Assembly: GCA_963925735.1 (NCBI GenBank)
Contig: CAWUUH010000011.1
Span: forward strand, 1-64,000
DNA length: 64,000 bases
Direction: 5' to 3'
Source of the DNA: UBA4582 sp013204195
GTDB taxonomy: Bacteria; Pseudomonadota; Gammaproteobacteria; Pseudomonadales; Azotimanducaceae
Shown: one piece after another, positions 7,820-15,563 of the stretch
Position numbering within the stretch: position 1 is the stretch's first letter
How the letters are laid out: every line of letters starts with the position of its first letter
Notes under the pieces: model-generated
Database searches by the model: none
Told to the model about the DNA's origin: nothing
Seen by the model: only the letters and a program-made list of their open reading frames with translations
Made by a program: the position numbers and the translations under genes

Positions 7820-8584
7820 TTATTCAACGGGTTGTCTGTCGCGAATCAATGTGGCAAATAAGATACCAACTTCAAACAAGACCCACATGGGCAATGCCAG
7901 CAGTAGCTGGGAGATGACATCCGGCGGTGTGAGTAACATGCCAACGACGAAGCAGCCGACAACGACGTAAGGCCGCTTTTTGCGTAGGTTCTCCACAGTG
8001 GTCGCGCCGGTCCAAACCAGCAGGAGTGTGGCGATGGGGATTTCAAATGCCAGGCCAAAGGCAAAAAACAGCTTCAGGACGAAGTCTAGGTAGCGATTGA
8101 TATCCGTCATGACCGTGACGCCTGCCGGCGCTGCGCTGGTAAAAAAGCCAAAAATTAAAGGAAACACAACATAAAAAGCAAACGCAATGCCGCCGTAGAA
8201 CAGTAGCACGCTTGAGGTCAGTAGCGGAATTGCCAGTCGCTTTTCGCTGGAGTAAAGGCCAGGTGCAATGAAGCTCCAGAGCTGGTGGAGAATATAAGGA
8301 ATGGCAATAAAAATCGCTAAGACCAGGGTCAGCTTAAACGGTGTCAGGAAAGGGGACGCGACTTCTGTTGCGATCATGGTGGCGCCCTCTGGCAGATAGG
8401 CCCGCAGAGGTTCGGATACGTAGCTGTAAAGGTCGTTCGCGAAATAGAACAAAGGCAGGAAGATAATGACGACCGATGCCAGGCTGTGCAGAATTCTGGT
8501 TCGCAGCTCAATAAGATGTTCGATCAGAGTTTGGCCCGGATCGCCCGGTTCAGCCTCCGGTGTCAGGTCGTTTGGTTTCGTCAC
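7820..8584 (-). CDS. tatC: Sec-independent (Tat) translocase subunit TatC
   Basis: Inner-membrane receptor that recognises twin-arginine signal peptides together with TatB. The 254 residues carry the conserved cytoplasmic N-terminal helix EHLIELRTRI and about six hydrophobic helices. The segments SEPLRAYLPEG, FKLTLVLAIFIAIPYILHQLW and FGLAFEIPI (conserved Phe-Glu) are typical. The short C-terminal tail ends after the last helix. The start overlaps the end of tatB by 35 nt, and the gene is third in tatABC. Confidence 0.97.
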   Translation of the reverse strand: MTKPNDLTPEAEPGDPGQTLIEHLIELRTRILHSLASVVIIFLPLFYFANDLYSYVSEPLRAYLPEGATMIATEVASPFLTPFKLTLVLAIFIAIPYILHQLWSFIAPGLYSSEKRLAIPLLTSSVLLFYGGIAFAFYVVFPLIFGFFTSAAPAGVTVMTDINRYLDFVLKLFFAFGLAFEIPIATLLLVWTGATTVENLRKKRPYVVVGCFVVGMLLTPPDVISQLLLALPMWVLFEVGILFATLIRDRQPVE

Positions 8585-8921
8585 GGGTGGGCTCGGTGAT
8601 GGATGGAGGGTCAGTTTTGTTCAGGGTCTGCGACGCATGTTTGATTTCGGTCAGAGTTTTATCGGTCTTGTTGACGACGCTCTGGAGCTGTTGGCGGGTT
8701 TCTTCGAGTCCTTTCATGATGGATTCGTTGTGGAGTTGTTGACGGATATCGTCAGCACCGATCTCGTTTTCTATGTCAGTACGAATATTGGCAAGGCTAC
8801 TTCGTAGTCGCCCCACCCATAGGAAAAGGGTCCGTAGAGTTTCGGGTAGTTTGTCAGGTCCGATCACCAGCAGCGCGACGATGCTGACGACGATCAGTTC
8901 GGGAAAGCCTATGTCAAACAT
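8550..8921 (-). CDS. tatB: Twin-arginine translocase subunit TatB
   Basis: Partner of TatC in the Tat substrate receptor. The 123 residues have an N-terminal membrane helix (FPELIVVSIVALLVIGP), the Gly-Pro hinge GPDKLPETLRTL, an amphipathic helix (FLWVGRLRSSLANIRTDIENE) and a long charged C-terminal tail. The FDIGFPELI start and the GPDKLP hinge separate TatB from TatA. It lies 6 nt after tatA. Confidence 0.96.
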   Translation of the reverse strand: MFDIGFPELIVVSIVALLVIGPDKLPETLRTLFLWVGRLRSSLANIRTDIENEIGADDIRQQLHNESIMKGLEETRQQLQSVVNKTDKTLTEIKHASQTLNKTDPPSITEPTRDETKRPDTGG

Positions 8922-8927
8922 GTCAGA

Positions 8928-9167
8928 TCAACTATCTTTTTTCGACTCGACAGGTTCTTTACTGTCGGCACTGATACTGGCGCTGATATTGTCGCCAGGT
9001 TTCTCTTCGTCGGCCAGCAATTCGGTCTTGTCGCCGTCGTTGTCGATGGCGTTTCTGAAGCCCTTAATCGCTGACCCAAGATCGTTACCTAGGGATTTTA
9101 TTTTGGTGGTACCAAACAGTAGGACCACAATCAGCAGCACCACCAATAGCTCGGGTATTCCAGGCAT
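8928..9167 (-). CDS. tatA: Twin-arginine translocase subunit TatA
   Basis: Pore-forming or membrane-weakening subunit of the Tat system. The 79 residues have a short N-terminal membrane helix (PELLVVLLIVVLLFG), the FG hinge, the amphipathic helix TTKIKSLGNDLGSAIKGFR and an acidic/basic tail ending KKDS. Its start is 3 nt after the hisE stop, so it is translated in the his-tat operon. Confidence 0.95.
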   Translation of the reverse strand: MPGIPELLVVLLIVVLLFGTTKIKSLGNDLGSAIKGFRNAIDNDGDKTELLADEEKPGDNISASISADSKEPVESKKDS

Positions 9168-9170
9168 AAT

Positions 9171-9524
9171 TCATTCCTCCAGTTTTTGTTCGCGCGTTAC
9201 TGTTGGCTGGCGCGCGGCCTTCTCATCAATTCCTGACGTTCCAAACCTGTCTTCAAGCTCGCGCAACAGGTCATCAGCGTCAAGGTTCAGGTGACTCAAC
9301 ATCACGAGACTATGAAACCACAAATCAGCGGTTTCCTTAATGACCGCGATCGGGTCGAGATCCGCGTCCTTGGCCGCGATAATGGTCTCTGTTGCTTCTT
9401 CGCCGACCTTTTCCAGAATCTTATTCAGACCCTTGGCATGTAGGCTCGCGACATAAGATGTTGCCGGGTCTGCGGCTTTTCGGTCTTCCAGTGTCGCTGC
9501 CAGGCGTTTGATGATGTCGCTCAT
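9171..9524 (-). CDS. hisE: Phosphoribosyl-ATP pyrophosphatase
   Basis: Second step of histidine biosynthesis, converting PR-ATP to PR-AMP. The 117 residues have the all-alpha MazG-like fold with KVGEEATETIIAAK and the ETADLWFHSLV segment carrying metal-binding Glu/Asp residues. It is a separate gene, not the hisIE fusion of enterics. It overlaps hisI by 4 nt (ATGA) and lies directly upstream of tatA. Confidence 0.95.
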   Translation of the reverse strand: MSDIIKRLAATLEDRKAADPATSYVASLHAKGLNKILEKVGEEATETIIAAKDADLDPIAVIKETADLWFHSLVMLSHLNLDADDLLRELEDRFGTSGIDEKAARQPTVTREQKLEE

Positions 9525-9922
9525 GTATAAATCTCCGCCGGTGGCTTAATCACAGGGTCGACGGTTTGCCATTCACCATTTTTTAAAATCCGGTAGAAGC
9601 AGGACTGTCTGCCGGTATGGCAGGCGATACCGCCGGTCTGTTGCACTCGCAATATTATCACATCGCTGTCACAGTCGAGCCTGACTTCGGTAATGATCTG
9701 CTGATGACCGGATTCTTCGCCCTTATGCCATAATTTTTGTCGTGAGCGTGACCAATAAACGGCATGACCGCTGGTGAGGGTTGCCTGCAAGGCGTCCTTG
9801 TTCATCCAGGCCACCATTAAGATTCGCTCACTACTGGCGTCCTGCGCGATGGCCGGTATCAGGCCCTGGCTGTCGAACTGAATTTCCTCTAGCCAGGCAG
9901 TGTCTGTGGGTGTACTCGACAT
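9521..9922 (-). CDS. hisI: Phosphoribosyl-AMP cyclohydrolase
   Basis: Third step of histidine biosynthesis; opens the adenine ring of PR-AMP. From the ATG at 9922 the protein is 133 residues, the normal size. It shows the signatures MVAWMNKDAL, YWSRSRQKLWHKGEESGH, the metal-binding CDSD and the zinc cysteines in ACHTGRQSCFY. A GTG at 9952 would add ten residues and is less likely, though the ribosome site before 9922 is weak. It is followed by hisE with ATGA overlap; hisG and hisF are not nearby. Confidence 0.93.
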   Translation of the reverse strand: MSSTPTDTAWLEEIQFDSQGLIPAIAQDASSERILMVAWMNKDALQATLTSGHAVYWSRSRQKLWHKGEESGHQQIITEVRLDCDSDVIILRVQQTGGIACHTGRQSCFYRILKNGEWQTVDPVIKPPAEIYT

Positions 9923-10018
9923 AGATCGTGAACCATCAGAAGTTAAAGCCACTCATGACGTATGGGTGGGTTGTGGGGTCGCCGATTTGGTGGCGCGAAA
10001 GTCTTCGAGAATACCATG

Positions 10019-11659
10019 TCAGGTCTTGATAAACATCCAATAAACGCCGAGGCAGCCGAGGATGCCCGCGCTCAACTGGAGTGGCATGCTAGGCGCGATT
10101 CCGGTTATGGGAGTGGCTGCGACAGCTAATGCGAGTAACAGGCTGAAGGAGCCGAGGCGGGTTGAGCGCTGCCTGCGATCTGACTGTTCTAGTGTCGTTT
10201 GGAGTTTTTGCAGTAACTGCGTCTGCTGGCGATTGTTGCGCCCCAGGTGCTTAATTTCTGCTAATGCCGTGAGCGCCAGTTGTGGCAGTTCGGGGAGTTG
10301 GCCGAACAAACTAGGTGCATGATCGCCAACCTGCTTAAGAAGCCCGCGAATCCCCATACGTTCTTTCATCCAGCGCTCCATATAGGGCGCCGCGGTTTGC
10401 CAGAGGTCGAGTTCTGGATACAGTTGGCGCCCCATCCCCTCAATATTCAGCAGGGTCTTCTGAAGCAGTACCAGCTGCGGTTGGACTTCCATATCAAAGC
10501 GTCTGGCAGTTTGAAACAGACTGAGTAAGACCTTGCCGAAGGATATTTCACTGATGGGTTTTTGAAAAATCGGTTCGCAGACACTACGGATGACGGCTTC
10601 GAATTCTTTGATGTCCGTATCAAAGGGTACCCACTCACTTTCCACGTGCAGGCGTGCGACTTCGTAGTAATCTTGTTTGAAAAAAGCCAACAAATTGCGC
10701 GCCAGGTAGTTTTTGTCGTTTTCGGTAAGCGAGCCAATGATCGCGCAGTCCAGCGCAATGTAGGTGGGGTTTCCCGGGTCGCTGGCATCGATAAAGACGT
10801 TGCCGGGATGCATGTCGGCGTGAAAGAAGTTGTGCTCGAACACCTGGGTGAAAAAAATCTCGACCCCAAGGTGGGCCAATTTCTGCATGTTGACGCCGCG
10901 GTCACGCAAGCCCTGGACGTCAGCAGAACCTAAACCGTGAATCCGCTCCATGACCATGACGTTGGTTCGGCAATATTCCCAATACACCAGTGGTACATAA
11001 AGCTTGCCCGATAGATCCCAATGTTTGCGCAACTGGGTGGCATTAGCCGCTTCAAGTAGCAGGTCCAGCTCATCTAGTATGGTCCGCTCATAGTCTCTGA
11101 CCACCGCGACAGGATGCAGACGCCTGCCGTCTTCCCAGCCCCGCTCGAGGAAGTTTGCAAGCAGGTACATGACCTGCAGGTCTTGCTTAATCGTGACCTC
11201 AATACCGGGTCGAATAATTTTAACGACGACCGACTCGCCGGTTTTCAGGTTGGCGGTATGCACTTGAGCCACAGAAGCCGACGCCAGAGGGTGGTCGTCG
11301 AATGCGGTAAACAGGGTCTCGATATCATTGCCGAGAGCGGCTTCGATAATCTCACGCGCATCGGCGGTGGCAAATGCCGGCACCTGGTCCTGTAATTTCT
11401 GTAGTTCATCCGCCACATCGTCGTTGAACATATCTCGGCGGGTAGACAGAATCTGGCCAAATTTGACGAATACGGGTCCCAATTCTTCCAGGCTTAGGCG
11501 CAGGCTGACGGCTGGGCTCGTGCTCGGCGTCTTGACCAGACGCAGCAAGATCAGGCCGGCTCTGACCGAGCGTGGCAGATCCAGGTCGCTGGGTATTAGT
11601 CGATCGAGGCGGTGCTTGCTGACGACCCTAAGGATTCTGAGAATTCTGAATAAACGCAT
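10019..11659 (-). CDS. ubiB: UbiB atypical kinase/ATPase of ubiquinone biosynthesis
   Basis: Membrane-associated ADCK/UbiB protein needed for aerobic ubiquinone synthesis, thought to use ATP to extract or present CoQ intermediates. The 546 residues contain the family KxGQ motif (FVKFGQILSTRRDMF), the Ala-rich nucleotide loop with ASVAQVH, the lysine in VVVKIIRPG, catalytic FHADMHPGNVF and the metal-binding LDCAIIGSL. The hydrophobic C-terminus (about 505-545) fits one or two membrane helices. Its first base overlaps the ubiE stop, so the usual ubiJ gene between them is missing. Confidence 0.96.
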   Translation of the reverse strand: MRLFRILRILRVVSKHRLDRLIPSDLDLPRSVRAGLILLRLVKTPSTSPAVSLRLSLEELGPVFVKFGQILSTRRDMFNDDVADELQKLQDQVPAFATADAREIIEAALGNDIETLFTAFDDHPLASASVAQVHTANLKTGESVVVKIIRPGIEVTIKQDLQVMYLLANFLERGWEDGRRLHPVAVVRDYERTILDELDLLLEAANATQLRKHWDLSGKLYVPLVYWEYCRTNVMVMERIHGLGSADVQGLRDRGVNMQKLAHLGVEIFFTQVFEHNFFHADMHPGNVFIDASDPGNPTYIALDCAIIGSLTENDKNYLARNLLAFFKQDYYEVARLHVESEWVPFDTDIKEFEAVIRSVCEPIFQKPISEISFGKVLLSLFQTARRFDMEVQPQLVLLQKTLLNIEGMGRQLYPELDLWQTAAPYMERWMKERMGIRGLLKQVGDHAPSLFGQLPELPQLALTALAEIKHLGRNNRQQTQLLQKLQTTLEQSDRRQRSTRLGSFSLLLALAVAATPITGIAPSMPLQLSAGILGCLGVYWMFIKT

Positions 11660-12411
11660 TACAACCTGTCGGCTTTGTTGCCGATATGGATCGCCGCGAT
11701 ACCGTTTAGCAGGTTGTGGTAGCTGCAGTCGATAAAGCCGGCGTCGCTGAACATGGTCTTCAAGGTTTCTTGGTCAGGGTGCATTTCAATGGACTCAACC
11801 AAGTATTGGTAGCTGTCGTGGTCGCCAGTGATGGCCTGACCGATGCGTGGCCATAATTTTGAGAAGGACTTGTAGATAGTACTGATGCCTGGATTAATCG
11901 CCTTGGAAAACTCCAGTACCACTAATCGGCCGCCGGGCTTCAGAACTCTCAGGATCTCCTTGAGGGCTACTTCTTTGCGCGTGACGTTACGCAACCCAAA
12001 CGCCATGGTGATGACGTCGAAGTGGTGAGTAGGAAAGGGTAGGCACTCGGCGTTTGCTTGCAAATAGTCGACGTTACCGCTGATGCCGTGATCGAGCAGA
12101 CGGTCACGACCATTGCTGAGCATCGAGTAGTTGATGTCGCAAAGGGTAATTTGACCTGCGGGGCCGACGATTTTTGAAAGTTTTTCGGTCAGGTCGCCAG
12201 TGCCGCCAGCCAAATCCATAATTTTGTCGCCGGCGCGAGCTGCGGTCAGTTGGATCGCGAACTGTTTCATCAACCGATGACTGCCCAGTGACATGACGTC
12301 ATTCATGACATCGTAACGACTGGCTACGGAGTGAAAGACGCCGGCAACTCTGGCGGCTTTCTCGCCGACAGGGACTTGTTTGCGGCCAAAGTGAGTTGTT
12401 TCTTCTGGCAT
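11659..12411 (-). CDS. ubiE: Ubiquinone/menaquinone C-methyltransferase UbiE
   Basis: SAM-dependent C-methyltransferase acting on demethylmenaquinol and the methoxy-benzoquinol intermediate of ubiquinone. The chosen ATG gives 250 residues starting MPEETTHFGRKQVP, matching E. coli UbiE in length and sequence. Upstream in-frame codons to 12486 would add an unrelated 25-residue leader. Motif I is LAGGTGDL, with FGLRNVTRKEVALKEILRVLKPGG and VLEFSK downstream. The stop overlaps ubiB by one base. Confidence 0.95.
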   Translation of the reverse strand: MPEETTHFGRKQVPVGEKAARVAGVFHSVASRYDVMNDVMSLGSHRLMKQFAIQLTAARAGDKIMDLAGGTGDLTEKLSKIVGPAGQITLCDINYSMLSNGRDRLLDHGISGNVDYLQANAECLPFPTHHFDVITMAFGLRNVTRKEVALKEILRVLKPGGRLVVLEFSKAINPGISTIYKSFSKLWPRIGQAITGDHDSYQYLVESIEMHPDQETLKTMFSDAGFIDCSYHNLLNGIAAIHIGNKADRL

Positions 12412-12545
12412 ACCATATCCGCTGCTGAGGAGTGACGATGGATCGTTTAGGCAGGCTAGTTTACCTGCGTTTGCCTGTATGTGCATTGCTTGGTCGGGCT
12501 ATTATACGGCCATTCTGACGACCAGGTGTTGCCTTGGAGGTTTGG

Positions 12546-12917
12546 CTAGCGACTGACGGCGATAAATTGCGGTTCGCGTTGCTTGCCAGCTGCGTCGAGT
12601 TGGGCGAGATAATCGGCCCATTTCTCAGCTTGTTGGCTGCCAAGCTCGTGCAGAAAGGTCCAGCTGTAGATGCCGCTGTTATGTCCGTCTGAAAAGATAA
12701 TTTTGATCGCGTAATGTCCCTGGGGTTCCAGGTTGGCGATCTTGACGTGTTTTTTGCCCACTTGAAGTACTGCCTGGCTCTTTGAGTGCCCTTGAACCTC
12801 GGCCGAGGGTGAGTAGACTCGAAGATACTCGGCCGGCAGATTAAAGCGTAGGTCGTCGGCATAGATCAGCTCTAAGACACCGGAAATCTGATGTAATTTG
12901 ACTTGGGTGGGTATCAC
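12546..12917 (-). CDS. DUF971 (gamma-BBH N-like) domain protein
   Basis: A 123-residue protein consisting of one DUF971 domain, the small beta-rich domain also found at the N-terminus of gamma-butyrobetaine hydroxylase. Recognisable segments are LRFNLPAEYLRVYSPSAEVQGH, VGKKHVKIANLEPQGHYAIKI and FSDGHNSGIYSW. Stand-alone copies commonly follow hslVU in gammaproteobacteria, as here; the function is unknown, with iron-sulphur or redox roles sometimes suggested. It begins 55 nt after the hslU stop in the same direction. Confidence 0.85.
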   Translation of the reverse strand: MIPTQVKLHQISGVLELIYADDLRFNLPAEYLRVYSPSAEVQGHSKSQAVLQVGKKHVKIANLEPQGHYAIKIIFSDGHNSGIYSWTFLHELGSQQAEKWADYLAQLDAAGKQREPQFIAVSR

Positions 12918-12972
12918 TAATGTGCTCCGGTTGCTGCTGGGCTAAGTGGTGAAGTAAAGCCGTTGATGATTC

Positions 12973-14319
12973 CTAGAGAATGTAGCGGCTGAGATCTTCG
13001 TTGCTGGCGAGGTTCGCCAGGTGGTCGTTGACGTATTGTGCGTCGATTTTGACTCGTCCGGTTACGATAGCATCGTTATCTGGGCCTTCGAAGGAAATTT
13101 CTTCGAGCAGGCGCTCCATAACGGTATGTAGTCGTCGAGCCCCGATATTTTCGGTTCGTTCATTGACCTGCCAGGCAATTTCAGCGATTCGAGTGATGCC
13201 GTCGGCCTCGAAATCGAGTCCGACACCCTCGGTTTGCAGCAGCGCCTGATACTGCTCCGTTAAGGACGCGTGTGGCTCCGTTAAAATGCGTTCGAAGTCA
13301 CCGACCGTCAACGCTGAAAGTTCGACCCGAATGGGTAGGCGCCCTTGCAGTTCTGGGATCAGGTCTGAGGGTTTGCTGACATGGAAGGCGCCAGAGGTGA
13401 TAAACAAAATGTGGTCGGTACGAACCATGCCGTACTTGGTTGAGACATTGCAGCCTTCAATTAGTGGCAGTAGGTCGCGCTGCACACCTTCGCGGGAAAC
13501 GTCGGCGCCACCGCTATGTTCTGCGCGGCGAGCCACCTTGTCGATTTCATCGATAAAGACGATGCCGGTTTGCTCTGCGGCCTCGATGGCCTGGCTTTTC
13601 AAGTCATCTTCATTGATCAGCTTGGCGCCTTCATCTTCCGTAAGCTGTTTCAGGGCATCTTTGACCTTCAATTTGCGCGTCTTTGACTTGTCGGGTGCCA
13701 TGGAAGCAAACATATTTTGTAACTGTCCCGTCATCTCCTCCATGCCGGGGGGCGCCATGATTTCAACGCCCATAGTGGGCGCGCTCAGCGTGATTTCGAT
13801 TTCCTTGTCGTCTAACTCGCCCTGGCGTAATTTTTTGCGAAACAGCTGACGAGTGGTGGAATTGTTATCAACGGGTGTGTTGCTCTGCGTGTCGCTAGTG
13901 CGGGCGGGCGGTAGTAATGCGTCGAGCACACGTTCTTCGGCGGCATCTGCGGCTCTGGGTTGGAGTTGTCTTTGTTGTTCTTCGCGCAGCATCTTCATGG
14001 CGGCTTCCATCAGATCGCGGATGATCGATTCAACATCACGGCCGACATAGCCGACTTCAGTAAACTTGGTGGCCTCCACCTTGACGAAAGGTGCGGCGGC
14101 GAGCTTGGCTAAGCGTCGCGCAATTTCGGTTTTGCCGACACCCGTAGGACCTATCATTAAAATATTTTTGGGTGAAATCTCGGCCCGCAAGTCCTCGTTT
14201 AGCTGCAGTCTGCGCCAGCGATTACGCAGGGCGATAGAGACTGCGCGTTTTGCGTCAGCCTGGCCGATAATATGTTTGTCCAGTTCATGGACTATTTCCC
14301 GGGGCGTCATCGTCGACAT
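12973..14319 (-). CDS. hslU: ATP-dependent protease ATPase subunit HslU
   Basis: AAA+ unfoldase that feeds substrates to the HslV peptidase in the cytoplasm. The 448 residues start MSTMTPREIVHELDKHIIGQ and hold Walker A GPTGVGKT (57-64), the pore motif region GYVGRD, Walker B GIVFIDEIDK, and sensor motifs including RTENIGARRLHT. The C-terminal SRYIL inserts into HslV and is intact. The I-domain is glutamine-rich (EEQQRQLQ). It follows hslV by 27 nt. Confidence 0.97.
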   Translation of the reverse strand: MSTMTPREIVHELDKHIIGQADAKRAVSIALRNRWRRLQLNEDLRAEISPKNILMIGPTGVGKTEIARRLAKLAAAPFVKVEATKFTEVGYVGRDVESIIRDLMEAAMKMLREEQQRQLQPRAADAAEERVLDALLPPARTSDTQSNTPVDNNSTTRQLFRKKLRQGELDDKEIEITLSAPTMGVEIMAPPGMEEMTGQLQNMFASMAPDKSKTRKLKVKDALKQLTEDEGAKLINEDDLKSQAIEAAEQTGIVFIDEIDKVARRAEHSGGADVSREGVQRDLLPLIEGCNVSTKYGMVRTDHILFITSGAFHVSKPSDLIPELQGRLPIRVELSALTVGDFERILTEPHASLTEQYQALLQTEGVGLDFEADGITRIAEIAWQVNERTENIGARRLHTVMERLLEEISFEGPDNDAIVTGRVKIDAQYVNDHLANLASNEDLSRYIL

Positions 14320-14346
14320 GGTGTATTTCTCGCGGGTTGTGGCTGG

Positions 14347-14886
14347 CTAATATTCAATCACTTCGATGGTGCGATTGTGATTGGTATAAATGCAGATGTC
14401 GGCGGCAATGCCGAGGCTTTTTTCAACAATGTCTCGAGCGCTCATGTCCGTGTTATCAAGCAAGGCCAGTGCCGCTGATTGGGCAAAAGGCCCACCTGAG
14501 CCGATGGCCATAATGCCTTTTTCTGGCTCGATCACATCGCCGTTACCGGTAATAACCAATGAAGCTGTCTTGTCGGCCACCGCCAGCAGCGCCTCAAGAC
14601 GACGTAAGGCGCGATCGGTGCGCCAGTCCTTGGCCAACTCAACGGCGGCTCTGACCAGGTTGCCTTGATGTTTTTCGAGTTGTGCTTCGAAGCGTTCGAA
14701 GAGTGTGAACGCGTCGGCTGTGCCGCCGGCAAAGCCAGCGATCACCTGGTCTTTATAAAGCCGCCGGACTTTCCGGGCATTGCCCTTCATCACCGTGTTG
14801 CCCATGGAAACTTGGCCGTCGCCACCGATAACGACAGTGTTGCCACGGCGAACGGATAAAATGGTTGTGCCTCTGAACTGTTCCAC
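14347..14886 (-). CDS. hslV: ATP-dependent protease proteolytic subunit HslV
   Basis: Threonine peptidase, proteasome beta-subunit homologue, that forms the HslUV complex. The 179 residues read MEQFRGTTILSVRRGN: the catalytic Thr7 is preceded by a six-residue leader that must be removed, unlike the single Met in E. coli. Further motifs are GGDGQVSMG, KVRRLY and GFAGGTADAF. The start is GTG at 14886. A near-consensus heat-shock promoter lies 34 bp upstream, and a 12-bp palindrome sits in the predicted leader. Confidence 0.96.
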   Translation of the reverse strand: MEQFRGTTILSVRRGNTVVIGGDGQVSMGNTVMKGNARKVRRLYKDQVIAGFAGGTADAFTLFERFEAQLEKHQGNLVRAAVELAKDWRTDRALRRLEALLAVADKTASLVITGNGDVIEPEKGIMAIGSGGPFAQSAALALLDNTDMSARDIVEKSLGIAADICIYTNHNRTIEVIEY

Positions 14887-14903
14887 GCGTAAGTACCGAG
14901 TTT

Positions 14904-14915
14904 ATCGTTAACGAT
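14904..14915. repeat. Palindrome in the hslVU leader
   Basis: Perfect 12-bp palindrome ATCGTTAACGAT between the heat-shock promoter and the hslV start, at or just after the predicted transcription start. E. coli hslVU mRNA is known to carry a stabilising 5' stem-loop; a true palindrome without a loop is a weak hairpin, so equivalence is uncertain. Confidence 0.35.
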
Positions 14916-14919
14916 TAAA

Positions 14920-14947
14920 AGTTGGGGCGCTAAGGCTGATTTTCAAG
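14920..14947 (-). promoter_or_regulatory. Sigma-32 heat-shock promoter of hslVU
   Basis: Minus-strand CTTGAAA (perfect -35), 13-nt spacer, then CCCCAACT (-10 consensus CCCCATNT, one mismatch). It ends 34 bp before the hslV GTG, in the 70-bp gap after the SPOR gene. E. coli hslVU is also RpoH-dependent, which supports the call. Confidence 0.85.
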
Positions 14948-14956
14948 GGTGCTGGC

Positions 14957-15511
14957 TCAGCGGCTGACCCTCAGCGTCAAGGCTTCTATAGATGCCTCGG
15001 CCAGCGCATTTCTGTTTCTGTTGAGTTCGAGCGTCGTGTCGATTGGTCCGACAAGGACGCGATGCCAGGTTTGACCGTCCATGTCGACGGTTTTGATGAA
15101 GACTTCCATGCCCAGTAAGATCAATTCAGCACGTAAATTGTCGGCATCAGCGGGTGAGCGGAAAGATCCGGCCTGCAGCACAAAAGTTTGTGGTGCTGCA
15201 GGGATGGCGACCTTCTCGCCGTCTCGGCCATACTCCTCGACCACCGGGACCGAGGACTTGGGGAATATTTCGTAGAAGTCCCATTGCATCTTTTCCTTGG
15301 GTGAAGGTGCGGCGTTGGGCGCAAGCGGAGACTCGAGCTGTGTGATCTCAGCCGTGGTAGGCGCCGATTGCCACAGATGGATGAGGAAGGCGGAAAATAA
15401 GCCTGTCACCAAGCCCGTGGCAAACCAGACTCCGCCGGGCACGTGTTGTTTGGCGGGTCTCTTTTGGGGCGCCGGGCTCTTGTTGTGTCTTTTGGCGAAA
15501 TCTTGAGGCAT
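14957..15511 (-). CDS. SPOR-domain membrane protein (FtsN-like)
   Basis: Bitopic inner-membrane protein of 184 residues. It has a basic cytoplasmic N-terminus (about 1-25), a single membrane helix around 28-46 (VWFATGLVTGLFSAFLIHLW), a proline-rich periplasmic linker and a C-terminal SPOR domain (about 105-184: TFVLQAGSFRSPADADNLRAEL ... WHRVLVGPID). SPOR domains bind septal peptidoglycan stripped of stem peptides, so a cell-division role like FtsN is likely. It lies between priA and hslV; argS, which often sits here in Pseudomonas, is absent. Confidence 0.85.
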   Translation of the reverse strand: MPQDFAKRHNKSPAPQKRPAKQHVPGGVWFATGLVTGLFSAFLIHLWQSAPTTAEITQLESPLAPNAAPSPKEKMQWDFYEIFPKSSVPVVEEYGRDGEKVAIPAAPQTFVLQAGSFRSPADADNLRAELILLGMEVFIKTVDMDGQTWHRVLVGPIDTTLELNRNRNALAEASIEALTLRVSR

Positions 15512-15563
15512 GGTTCATGGTCATTAGGTTTAGGTTGGGCATTGTAGCACCCTGATTGCATGG

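Noticed and set aside
12461..12862. 133-codon minus-strand frame overlapping the DUF971 gene
   Set aside because: It lies in another frame of a recognisable DUF971 gene and resembles no family.
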